Shown here piece after piece: positions 1-5,569 of a stretch of 6,386 nucleotides of DNA. Position numbers and translations under genes: made by a program. The DNA comes from Smithellaceae bacterium (GTDB lineage Bacteria; Desulfobacterota; Syntrophia; Syntrophales; Smithellaceae): the NCBI GenBank assembly GCA_028704195.1, contig JAQVLL010000125.1, forward strand, positions 1 to 6,386, given 5' to 3'. Numbering within the stretch: position 1 is the stretch's first letter; every line of letters starts with the position of its first letter. The notes under the pieces were generated by a model. It had not been told where the DNA came from. It searched no databases and was given only the letters and a program-made list of their open reading frames with translations.

Positions 1-678
1 AAGACCCGGATGGAAAAACTGGCTATCAATGAAAAGGCTTTTATCCGCCCCTCCCCTTCAGGGAAAACATTGGGCGGTGTGGCGCGAAAAACGCGTGAAA
101 CAATGCTGGTGTGTGAAGCGGCAGGTTTTGAAGCGGTCATGATTGAAACCGTCGGCGTGGGACAATCGGAGGTAACGGTTGCTTCCATGGTCGATTTTTT
201 CCTGGTGCTGATGATCGCCGGGGGCGGCGATGAATTACAGGGCATGAAAAAAGGTGTTCTGGAACTGGCCGATGCGGTGGCAATCAATAAAGCCGACGGC
301 GACAACATTGAACGGGCCGGTATTGCACGCCGCCAGTATGAAACGGCTTTTCATCTTCTATCACGGGCCTGCCCCAGCTGGTCGCTACCGGTTGTCACAT
401 GCAGTTCCATTACGACGGCCGGACTGGATAACATTTTAAAAATCATACTCGACCATCGTGAAAAAATGACGACTGGCGGTGAATTGCAAAAAAAGAGAAA
501 AGAACAGGATCGGGAGTGGTTAAAATTTATGGTACGAGAAGGTGTGCAGGAATGGTTTTACAGCAGCCCGGCTGCGGGAGTTCTGGCCGAATCGATGAAG
601 GATGTGAAAGCGGGTCATACAACGCCAACTACTGCGGCAGCAAGGGTTTTGGGTTGTTTGAAAGGGCAAAAGTTTTAG
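1..678 (+). CDS. meaB: MeaB/ArgK-family GTPase, methylmalonyl-CoA mutase chaperone (5' truncated)
   Basis: The reading frame is open from base 1 (K-T-R-M, the usual end of the GDKTRM motif), so the N-terminal part with the Walker A P-loop lies outside the window. Visible G-protein features are ETVGVGQSE around residues 48-57 of the fragment (switch II region of the MeaB/ArgK family), the family block with AGGGDELQGMKKG, and the NKAD guanine-specificity motif at about 96-99. The C-terminal helical part (residues ~150-225) would form the dimerisation arm. Family members are cytoplasmic GTPases that gate cofactor loading and protect adenosylcobalamin-dependent methylmalonyl-CoA mutase from inactivation. 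The epimerase gene downstream on the same strand supports this role rather than an arginine/ornithine kinase, the old ArgK name. The frame ends at TAG 676-678. The mutase subunits would be expected upstream, out of view. Confidence 0.93.
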   Translation, partial: KTRMEKLAINEKAFIRPSPSGKTLGGVARKTRETMLVCEAAGFEAVMIETVGVGQSEVTVASMVDFFLVLMIAGGGDELQGMKKGVLELADAVAINKADGDNIERAGIARRQYETAFHLLSRACPSWSLPVVTCSSITTAGLDNILKIILDHREKMTTGGELQKKRKEQDREWLKFMVREGVQEWFYSSPAAGVLAESMKDVKAGHTTPTTAAARVLGCLKGQKF

Positions 679-797
679 AAATCAAGGCGAAAAGTCGAAG
701 GCCAGGATCAAGGATAAAAAACATGTGCAAAGCACGCATGGATTCCCTATAGTCCATTCCCCATCGCCTCTTAAACAGCCACCGGCAAACAGGCCTT

Positions 798-813
798 GAA
801 AGCGAACGCTTTC
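798..813. repeat. Short perfect inverted repeat in the meaB-mce spacer
   Basis: GAAAGCG and CGCTTTC (7 bp arms) are separated by AA. No T-run follows, so it is not an intrinsic terminator. The rest of the 193-bp spacer (679-871) shows no convincing promoter or ORF. The epimerase may be co-transcribed with meaB, but the long gap leaves this open. Confidence 0.3.
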
Positions 814-855
814 CTTCTCAAAACACGAAATATGCAATACGAAACAATAGAAGAT

Positions 856-861
856 AAGGAG
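856..861 (+). promoter_or_regulatory. Ribosome binding site of mce
   Basis: AAGGAG lies 10 nt before the ATG at 872 and fixes that start codon. Confidence 0.8.
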
Positions 862-871
862 ATTTTTAATA

Positions 872-1276
872 ATGAAAATTTTGAAGATTGATCACATTGG
901 AATCGCGGTAAAGAATCTGGCGGAAAGCACCAGGCTCTATGAAATGCTCGGCATTCAATCGACCGGGTCGGAAGTGGTGGACGAACAGAAAGTGAAGGTT
1001 TCCTTCTTCCCGGTGGGCGATTCAGAAATCGAACTTCTGGAATCCACATCACCCGAAGGACCCATTGCCAGATACATTGAAAAAAACGGAGAAGGCATCC
1101 AGCATCTGGCCCTGCGCGTCGATAACATTGAAGTGGCGCTGGAAGAACTCAAGGCAAAGGGCATCCGCCTGATTGACGAAAAACCTCGCTACGGCGCGGG
1201 CGGCGCAAAAATCGCTTTTGTCCACCCCAAATCGACAGGCGGTATTCTGCTGGAGCTGAGTCAGAGACAGGGATAA
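872..1276 (+). CDS. mce: Methylmalonyl-CoA epimerase (glyoxalase/VOC fold)
   Basis: This 134-residue cytoplasmic enzyme interconverts the S and R epimers of methylmalonyl-CoA, the step between propionyl-CoA carboxylation (or transcarboxylation) and the B12-dependent mutase. The protein shows two beta-alpha-beta-beta-beta VOC modules: residues ~4-57 beginning IDHIGIAV, and ~75-130 beginning IQHLALRV. Expected metal ligands are His8, the acidic residue of IELLE (Glu54), His78 in QHLALRV, and Glu128 in LLELSQ, which by family knowledge is also a catalytic base. The GAGGAKIAFVHPKSTGGILLEL segment (~108-129) is characteristic of the epimerase rather than of glyoxalase I. Length is normal for the family. 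A good AAGGAG site supports the ATG. With meaB upstream it forms a methylmalonyl-CoA module. Confidence 0.95.
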   Translation: MKILKIDHIGIAVKNLAESTRLYEMLGIQSTGSEVVDEQKVKVSFFPVGDSEIELLESTSPEGPIARYIEKNGEGIQHLALRVDNIEVALEELKAKGIRLIDEKPRYGAGGAKIAFVHPKSTGGILLELSQRQG

Positions 1277-1292
1277 ACACCGCTCTCTCGCA

Positions 1293-1316
1293 CCTCTTTT
1301 ACAAGAAGAGGCCTTT
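1293..1316 (+). terminator. Weak hairpin after mce, possible terminator
   Basis: CCTCTT (1293-1298) pairs with AAGAGG (1306-1311) across a 7-nt loop and is followed only by CCTTT. It starts 17 nt after the mce stop codon. The U-tract is poor, so termination is a tentative reading. Confidence 0.3.
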
Positions 1317-1322
1317 GCACGA

Positions 1323-1423
1323 TGTCATTTCGGAGGAGTCCCGATTCTTCGGGACGACGAGAAATCTTAAATATACCAAATTCTTAAAGATTTCTCCCTT
1401 CGGTCGGAATAGGTGAAATGACA
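1323..1423. repeat. Composite inverted repeat, dispersed GTCATTTC...GAGAAATCTT type
   Basis: Two diverged copies of one unit face each other. The left copy begins TGTCATTTC at 1323-1331 and ends GAGAAATCTT at 1359-1368. The right copy is its reverse complement: AAGATTTCTC at 1387-1396 and GAAATGACA at 1415-1423. The left copy carries an internal perfect hairpin, GTCCCGA (1338-1344) with TCGGGAC (1349-1355), while the right has CCTTCGGTCGG in that place. Units ending in GTCATTTCG and GAGAAATCT are, to my knowledge, common intergenic repeats in anaerobic bacteria. It sits between two convergent genes, where such elements often lie. Confidence 0.7.
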
Positions 1424-1512
1424 AAATACGCTGTTTTTCAATGGCCTCAAAGGAGCCATTGTCAGGAGAGCTAAAATGGCGGTGCTGGTACGATCAGGTA
1501 AAACAGCGTCCG

Positions 1513-1914
1513 TCAGTCGAGCAGTTCCTTCGGAATGTTACCGCCGTTGTCAGCAATCTTCTGCAGCACCGTTTTATGCAGCCACATGTTCATCTGTGCC
1601 GAATCGCCCATTTTCTCGGACGGGCACCCGAGTTCGGCAGCAAGCTCTTTACGTGCGGCAAAGCTGCTCTCGAGACCCAATAGTTTCAACAGATCCACGA
1701 TCGAAACTTTCCAATTGAGCTTTTCAGGGTTTGCGGCAGCGAGTTTTTCCAACTGCGCCACAACATCGACAACAGCAATCGCTACCGGAGCGGCAGGAGC
1801 AACTGGCGGCGCTGACGGTGCAGCTTGTGGTGCAGGGGAAGCCTGCGGGACAGTTTCCGCCTTTGCTGGCTTGTTGATACCGAGTTTCTCAAGAATCTTG
1901 CTAAATAAACCCAT
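1513..1914 (-). CDS. DUF3597 domain-containing protein
   Basis: A 133-residue protein of unknown function. Residues 1-13 (MGLFSKILEKLGI) form a short amphipathic helix-like start, residues ~16-45 are a flexible Pro/Ala-rich linker, and residues ~46-133 match the DUF3597 pattern as I know it: a VDVVAQLEKLAA helix, then LNWKVSIVDLLKLLGL, ARKELAAELG, MNMWLHK and NGGNIPKELL. There is no signal peptide or membrane helix, so it is probably cytoplasmic. An upstream in-frame ATG at 1929 exists, but the start at 1914 is preferred: AAAGGAG lies 5 nt before it and would fall inside the longer version, and family members begin MGLFSK. It is a single-gene unit with its own strong promoter, convergent with mce and divergent from trpB2. 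The domain assignment is from memory of the family; biochemical function is not known. Confidence 0.85.
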   Translation of the reverse strand: MGLFSKILEKLGINKPAKAETVPQASPAPQAAPSAPPVAPAAPVAIAVVDVVAQLEKLAAANPEKLNWKVSIVDLLKLLGLESSFAARKELAAELGCPSEKMGDSAQMNMWLHKTVLQKIADNGGNIPKELLD

Positions 1915-1919
1915 AGTAA

Positions 1920-1926
1920 CTCCTTT
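1920..1926 (-). promoter_or_regulatory. Ribosome binding site deciding the DUF3597 start
   Basis: On the minus strand AAAGGAG is followed by 5 nt (TTACT) and ATG at 1914-1912. It selects this start over the ATG at 1929. Confidence 0.85.
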
Positions 1927-1961
1927 CAATGCGTAATAATTAAGATTTTTTTGATGGTCTT

Positions 1962-1991
1962 ACTATACAGCCGGTGAAAGAAGCATGTCAA
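1962..1991 (-). promoter_or_regulatory. Sigma70-type promoter for the DUF3597 gene
   Basis: Minus strand: a perfect -35 TTGACA (1991-1986), an 18-bp spacer, and -10 TATAGT (1967-1962). Transcription would begin near 1955, giving a roughly 40-nt leader. It is one of the strongest promoter matches in the window. Confidence 0.75.
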
Positions 1992-2061
1992 GCAAAAACA
2001 CGGAGAAGGACGAATATATGGAGCATCAGGTCATAATCGACTTTCTTGTTTCAATTTCGTC

Positions 2062-2090
2062 TTGACAAGGCTTTCGTGGCTGTGTTAGGC
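2062..2090 (+). promoter_or_regulatory. Probable promoter of the trp leader/trpB2 transcript
   Basis: A perfect -35 TTGACA (2062-2067), a 17-bp spacer and a weak -10 TTAGGC (2085-2090). The -10 is poor, but TTGACA-N17-TTA recalls the E. coli trp promoter (TTGACA-N17-TTAACT). A start near 2097 would place the leader ORF about 30 nt into the RNA, close to the trpL arrangement. Confidence 0.5.
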
Positions 2091-2127
2091 AAAAACCCAA
2101 TAATTAGAAAGTTGATTGCAGTCCGTG

Positions 2128-2184
2128 GTGAATGTTATTTCAAACAAAAACTGGTGGTGGCAGACAAAACGTGTCTGCCCGTAA
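2128..2184 (+). CDS. trpL: Putative trp leader peptide with three consecutive Trp codons
   Basis: The frame GTG...TAA reads MNVISNKNWWWQTKRVCP (18 residues), with TGG-TGG-TGG at 2152-2160. Like enterobacterial TrpL it would have no function as a peptide; its translation would sense charged tRNA-Trp. The third Trp codon overlaps the 5' arm of the first hairpin, and the stop codon (2182-2184) lies within strand 2 of the proposed antiterminator, where a terminating ribosome would mask that strand. The weak point is initiation: the in-frame candidates are GTG 2128, GTG 2125 or TTG 2116 (the frame opens after TGA 2113-2115), there is no ATG, and no good Shine-Dalgarno sequence is seen, only GAAAG at 2107-2111. 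The peptide is inferred from codon content and placement. The symbol trpL is by analogy. Confidence 0.6.
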   Translation: MNVISNKNWWWQTKRVCP

Positions 2185-2281
2185 GCTCTTTCATTATTGA
2201 GCATGGGCAGGGAAGCTCCTTCCCATGAATTGCAAATGTATTGAAATGCCGTGGGAAGAAAAGCTCCATGGCATTTTTTTT
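2152..2281 (+). promoter_or_regulatory. Tryptophan-codon transcription attenuator with relay hairpins
   Basis: Hand folding gives five overlapping pairings. 1:2 is GGCAGACA (2159-2166) with TGTCTGCC (2172-2179). 2:3 is 2174-2182 with 2203-2211 (CTGCCC/GGGCAG core, two G-U), continued by GCTC (2185-2188) with GAGC (2199-2202). 3:4 is CATGGG (2202-2207) with CCCATG (2222-2227), extended inward. 4:5 is CTTCCCATG (2219-2227) with CGTGGGAAG (2250-2258), one G-U. 5:6 is the intrinsic terminator 2244-2276. Each pairing excludes the next. A ribosome stalled at Trp codons would cover strand 1, allowing 2:3, hence 4:5, hence read-through. A ribosome at the stop codon would mask strand 2, allowing 3:4 and termination. 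The logic matches trp attenuation with one extra hairpin. Pairings are seen; the mechanism is inferred. Confidence 0.75.
2244..2281 (+). terminator. Attenuator terminator upstream of trpB2
   Basis: AAATGCCGTGG (2244-2254) pairs with CCATGGCATTT (2266-2276), 11 bp with one G-U and an extra G-U inside, loop about 9-11 nt, running into eight T (2274-2281). It lies 75 nt before the trpB2 ATG on the same strand, with no complete upstream gene to terminate, which points to a conditional terminator. Confidence 0.85.
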
Positions 2282-2342
2282 AACCTCAAAACAGTCATAG
2301 ATAAACGTCTGCGGGACGGAGACGCAGTATAAATTTTTTAAC

Positions 2343-2348
2343 AAGGAG
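2343..2348 (+). promoter_or_regulatory. Ribosome binding site of trpB2
   Basis: AAGGAG lies 7 nt before the ATG at 2356. A small hairpin, CGTCT (2306-2310) with AGACG (2320-2324), lies upstream but does not cover it. Confidence 0.85.
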
Positions 2349-2355
2349 AAAGTAT

Positions 2356-3720
2356 ATGGAACAGGTCAAAGTATTGTTGGAAGATCACGAAATACCGAAG
2401 CAATGGTACAATATTATGGCAGACATGCCTACACCGATGAAACCGCCGCTTCATCCCGGAACGGGTCAGCCGGTCACCCCTGACGATCTGGCAGCCATTT
2501 TCCCCATGAATATCATTGAGCAGGAAGTTTCTACCCAACGCTGGATTGATATTCCCGATGAGGTTCTGCAAAAGTACCTGCTGTGGCGTCCGTCTCCTCT
2601 GTGCCGTGCCCGCAATTTCGAAAAGCTGCTCGGCTGCCCTGTTCAGATTTATTATAAACATGAAGGTGTCAGCCCCGCCGGTTCGCACAAGCCTAATGCC
2701 GCCATCCCGATGGCATATTTTAATAAGGTTGCGGGAACCAAGCGCATCACCACGGAAACCGGCGCCGGCCAGTGGGGCAGCGCACTTTCCATGGCCTGCC
2801 AGATGTTCGGGCTGATCTGCCGTGTGTATATGGTCAAAATCAGTTATGAGCAAAAACCTTACCGGCGTCTGATGATGAACACCTGGGGCGCAGAATGTAT
2901 CCCCAGCCCCAGCAATATGACGCAGGCCGGCCGTGATTTTCTGGCCAAATACCCTGATTCCCCAGGCTCCCTGGGCATTGCCATCAGCGAGGCCATTGAA
3001 GACGCGGTCACCAGCAAGGAAAAGAGCCACTACGCCCTGGGCAGCGTGCTCAACCATGTTCTGATTTATCAGTCGATTATCGGCCTGGAAGCGCAAAAAC
3101 AAATGCAGAAGCTCGGCATCTATCCCGATGTCGTCATGGGTTGCTGCGGCGGCGGCAGTAACTTTGCCGGAATCGCCATGCCCTACGTCTGCGATAAAAT
3201 CCACGGCAAACAGGTCAAAATCATCGGCGCGGAACCCTCATCCTGCCCCACTATGACGAAAGGCCCATTCGCCTATGACTTCGGCGATCTGGCCAGAACG
3301 ACACCGCTTTTACCCATGCACACGCTCGGTCACGATTATGTCCCCGCACCTATTCACGCGGGCGGTTTGCGTTACCACGGCATGGCCCCGATTGTCAGCC
3401 ATCTGGTTCGGGAAAACTTCATTGAGCCTCGCGCCTACGATCAGTTGAAAACGTTTGACGCCGGCATCAAATGGGCCCGTTCCGAAGGTTTTATTCCCGC
3501 ACCGGAGACCAACCACGTGCTGGCGGCCGTCGTCGATGAAGCGATGCGCGCCAAAGAAGAAGGCAAGGAAAAAGTGATCCTCTTCAACTGGAGCGGTCAT
3601 GGATTAGTCGATCTGACCGCCTATGATGCCTATCTGTCCGGCAAACTGCAGTCTTACGAACTGCCCGACGAGGAAATCAAAAAAGCACTTTTGTCCATCA
3701 AGGATTTCCCGAAACCGTAA
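2356..3720 (+). CDS. trpB: Tryptophan synthase beta chain, TrpB2-like (PLP-dependent)
   Basis: A 454-residue PLP enzyme of fold type II that condenses indole with L-serine (some TrpB2 enzymes use O-phosphoserine) to give tryptophan in the cytoplasm. The length and N-terminal extension (~residues 1-75, with PPLHPGTGQPVTPDDLAAIFP) are typical of TrpB2 rather than the ~400-residue TrpB1. PLP-binding Lys112 is in GSHKPNAA, the catalytic Glu134 in TETGAGQWG (TrpB1 enzymes usually have GQHG here), and the phosphate-binding glycine loop in GCCGGGSN (262-269). Conserved HAGGLRYHG and NWSGHG segments follow towards the C-terminus. No trpA is adjacent, as is common for TrpB2, which lacks the surface for tight TrpA binding; indole must come from another locus or from salvage. 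The upstream Trp-codon leader supports a real biosynthetic role. A strong terminator follows, so it is probably monocistronic. Confidence 0.95.
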   Translation: MEQVKVLLEDHEIPKQWYNIMADMPTPMKPPLHPGTGQPVTPDDLAAIFPMNIIEQEVSTQRWIDIPDEVLQKYLLWRPSPLCRARNFEKLLGCPVQIYYKHEGVSPAGSHKPNAAIPMAYFNKVAGTKRITTETGAGQWGSALSMACQMFGLICRVYMVKISYEQKPYRRLMMNTWGAECIPSPSNMTQAGRDFLAKYPDSPGSLGIAISEAIEDAVTSKEKSHYALGSVLNHVLIYQSIIGLEAQKQMQKLGIYPDVVMGCCGGGSNFAGIAMPYVCDKIHGKQVKIIGAEPSSCPTMTKGPFAYDFGDLARTTPLLPMHTLGHDYVPAPIHAGGLRYHGMAPIVSHLVRENFIEPRAYDQLKTFDAGIKWARSEGFIPAPETNHVLAAVVDEAMRAKEEGKEKVILFNWSGHGLVDLTAYDAYLSGKLQSYELPDEEIKKALLSIKDFPKP

Positions 3721-3767
3721 TGCAAAATATGAAATGATTTTTTATATAAGCCGTCAGAAAAATCACG

Positions 3768-3804
3768 GGATAAACCCCGCAGCTTGCTGTGGGGTTTATC
3801 CTTT
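3768..3804 (+). terminator. Intrinsic terminator after trpB2
   Basis: A 15-bp stem (3768-3782 with 3787-3801, one G-U) with a CTTG loop: GGATAAACCCC pairs with GGGGTTTATCC. The following T-run is short (TTT then CCCC), but the stem is very stable and starts 48 nt after the stop codon. Confidence 0.75.
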
Positions 3805-3829
3805 CCCCTATGTGGGATTGTTCGACTTA

Positions 3830-3879
3830 CAAATTTCAACTTGTAACCTTCAGGTCAAAGGCTTTGCTCTTGAAATTTG
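3830..3879. repeat. AT-rich inverted repeat upstream of the Cys protein
   Basis: CAAATTTCAA (3830-3839) and TTGAAATTTG (3870-3879) are perfect 10-bp inverted arms around a 30-nt centre. A second overlapping pair, TTACAA/TTGTAA, shares the left arm. The role is unknown. The surrounding spacer (3805-3934) shows no convincing promoter; TTGACG at 3898-3903 lacks a matching -10. Confidence 0.35.
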
Positions 3880-3934
3880 AGTCTCACAATAAACTACTTG
3901 ACGGTTTTTCTTTTTTTCGACAAGCTGAACGGCA

Positions 3935-4192
3935 ATGAAAACCGAGCATGATGCGAAATTAATCCGCTGTCCGAAGCTAGGTGACGAAATGACCTTCGCC
4001 TATTGCCTGCATGAGGCGGGCAGCTTGCCCTGCTCCAGAATTATCCAGTGCTGGTTTAAATTTTTTGACGTGGCAGCCGTACTTGAAAAACATATGGCTC
4101 CCGATGACTGGAAGCGTTTTACCAGCGACCGCCCCGTAGACAAAATGTCAAGTTTAATTGAAATCATCGAAAAGGCCAAAAAACAAATATGA
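3935..4192 (+). CDS. Small four-cysteine protein translationally coupled to rarA
   Basis: An 85-residue protein I cannot assign to a characterised family. It has four Cys at 12, 24, 33 and 39 (spacing C-X11-C-X8-C-X5-C) in the pattern RCPKLG...YC...LPC...CW, followed by a helical C-terminal half ending in IIEKAKKQI. The Cys arrangement suggests a bound zinc or Fe-S centre, which is inference. There is no signal peptide or membrane segment. The stop codon TGA overlaps the rarA start (ATGA, 4189-4192), so translation is probably coupled and the product may act in the same process. From memory, similar short CP-LG...YC...PC...CW proteins occur beside rarA in related anaerobes, but this is unchecked. 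The ATG at 3935 has no strong ribosome binding site, and codon use is ordinary. Confidence 0.8.
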   Translation: MKTEHDAKLIRCPKLGDEMTFAYCLHEAGSLPCSRIIQCWFKFFDVAAVLEKHMAPDDWKRFTSDRPVDKMSSLIEIIEKAKKQI

Positions 4193-5538
4193 AAAATCTC
4201 GATCTGTTCAGTCTGGGAACCGAAAGCGACGCCCTCGACACCGCGCCGCTGGCTGAAAGAATGAGGCCTCAGAAAATTGCCGACTATGTAGGCCAGTCGC
4301 ATCTGACCGGTGAAGGCACGTTGCTCAGACGCGCCATCGCGGAAGATCAATTATTTTCAATGATCTTCTGGGGACCGCCTGGATCGGGTAAAACAACCCT
4401 GGCGCGCATTTTAGCCAATGAGACAAAAGCAAACTTTGTCAGTTTTTCGGCGGTTCTCTCGGGCGTCAAGGAAATCCGCTCCGTCATTGACGATGCCAGA
4501 GACCTCTGGGAAGCCAAAAAGCAAAAAACCGTTCTCTTTGTCGATGAAATACACCGATTCAACAAGGCCCAGCAGGACGCCTTTCTCCCGCATGTGGAGA
4601 GCGGGCTGGTCACCCTGATCGGTGCCACAACGGAAAACCCGTCTTTTGAAGTCATTGCTCCCCTGCTTTCCAGAACGCGAGTCATGCTCCTTAAGCAGTT
4701 TACGGAAGAAGATCTGGCCGTCATTCTGAAGCGCGCCCTTACCGACGAGCAAAGGGGCCTGGGAAAATTCGGAATTCAGGCCGATGATGAAGCTATTCAA
4801 TTCATCATCCGGATCTCTGACGGGGATGCCCGTACCGCGCTCAACAACCTCGAAGCCGCCGCTTCGATGGTGCAGGGTCTGTCACCGGAAGCAAGAAGCA
4901 TATCGGGCAAGTCCGTACAGGAAGCCCTGCTGAAAAAATTTCTCCTTTACGACAAGGACGGTGAAGAGCATTATAATCTGATCTCCGCTTTTCATAAAAG
5001 CATGCGAGGGAGCGACCCGGACGCAACACTTTACTGGCTGGGGCGGATGCTGCAAGCCGGAGAAGACCCGTTCTACCTTTTGCGCCGCATGGTCCGATTT
5101 GCCTCTGAGGACATCGGCAATGCCGATCCATACGCTCTTATGCTGACCATGGCCGCCCAGCAGGCATTCCATTTTATCGGCCCGCCGGAAGGTGAACTGG
5201 CCCTTGCACAGGCCGCTGTCTATCTGGCCACCGCGCCCAAAAGCAATTCACTGTATGCGGGTTATGGAAAGACAAAGGAACTGATCAATAAAACCGGTTA
5301 TCTACCCGTACCGCTTCACATCCGCAATGCGCCGACAAAATTAATGAAAGAGCTTCAGTACGGCAAAGGCTACAAATACGCTCATGATTATGAGGACGCT
5401 TTTGTACCCCAGGAATATCTCCCGGAAAAACTTCAGGGACAAGTGCTTTATGAACCGACAGATGCCGGTTTTGAAAAAACGATCAGGGAAAGAGTCAATG
5501 CCTGGCGGCGTCAGAAAAATGTTAAAGAGAAAAAATGA
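4189..5538 (+). CDS. rarA: RarA/MgsA replication-associated recombination AAA+ ATPase
   Basis: A 449-residue cytoplasmic AAA+ ATPase related to clamp loaders and to eukaryotic Mgs1/WRNIP1. It acts at stalled replication forks and at ssDNA-dsDNA junctions with SSB. Visible parts in order: the N-terminal AERMRPQKIADYVGQSHL segment (~22-39), Walker A GPPGSGKT (62-69), Walker B VLFVDE (115-120) followed by IHRFNKAQQDAFLPHVE, sensor 1 GATTENPSF (145-153), an arginine-finger region LLSRTR (159-164), sensor 2 GDARTALNNLE (Arg215), and the C-terminal MgsA-type tetramerisation region from ~250, with ASEDIGNADPYAL near 300. The length equals the family norm (E. coli RarA 447). The start overlaps the preceding gene by ATGA and lacks a strong ribosome binding site of its own, which suggests translational coupling. 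Confidence 0.96.
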   Translation: MKNLDLFSLGTESDALDTAPLAERMRPQKIADYVGQSHLTGEGTLLRRAIAEDQLFSMIFWGPPGSGKTTLARILANETKANFVSFSAVLSGVKEIRSVIDDARDLWEAKKQKTVLFVDEIHRFNKAQQDAFLPHVESGLVTLIGATTENPSFEVIAPLLSRTRVMLLKQFTEEDLAVILKRALTDEQRGLGKFGIQADDEAIQFIIRISDGDARTALNNLEAAASMVQGLSPEARSISGKSVQEALLKKFLLYDKDGEEHYNLISAFHKSMRGSDPDATLYWLGRMLQAGEDPFYLLRRMVRFASEDIGNADPYALMLTMAAQQAFHFIGPPEGELALAQAAVYLATAPKSNSLYAGYGKTKELINKTGYLPVPLHIRNAPTKLMKELQYGKGYKYAHDYEDAFVPQEYLPEKLQGQVLYEPTDAGFEKTIRERVNAWRRQKNVKEKK

Positions 5539-5569
5539 AAAAAAATGGGGGACTTGGTTAGAGCCCCCC
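5538..5569 (-). terminator. Intrinsic terminator for minus-strand transcription
   Basis: Read on the minus strand, GGGGGG (5569-5564) pairs with CCCCC (5551-5547) across a 12-nt loop, followed by A and eight T (5545-5538). On the plus strand no T-run follows, so it is directional. It faces the end of rarA and implies, or once served, a leftward transcript arising in 5570-5983. Confidence 0.55.

Noticed and set aside
1439..1461. CAATGGC/GCCATTG hairpin as a terminator for the DUF3597 gene
   Set aside because: On the minus strand it is followed by an A-run, not a T-run; T residues lie only on the wrong side.
2132..2199. Alternative ATG leader frame (MLFQTKTGGGRQ...) with three Gly codons
   Set aside because: It would be a glycine leader upstream of a tryptophan gene, and its stop lies past strand 2. 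The Trp frame fits the target gene and hairpin register, although it lacks an ATG.
2046..2228. 60-codon plus-strand ORF in the trpB2 leader
   Set aside because: It has no ribosome binding site, starts upstream of the -35 of the probable promoter, and runs through the leader hairpins; the Trp-codon frame explains the region better.
2101..2281. T-box riboswitch reading of the leader
   Set aside because: No T-box sequence (TGGNACCGCG-like) or stem I motifs are present before the terminator.
2338..3204. Long 288-codon minus-strand ORF across trpB2
   Set aside because: It is a shadow of the GC-biased third positions of trpB2. Its product shows no family motif, and the plus-strand gene has complete catalytic motifs and a ribosome binding site.
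4347..5172. Several 96-129 codon minus-strand ORFs inside rarA
   Set aside because: They are shadows of a gene with complete AAA+ motifs, without ribosome binding sites or family features.
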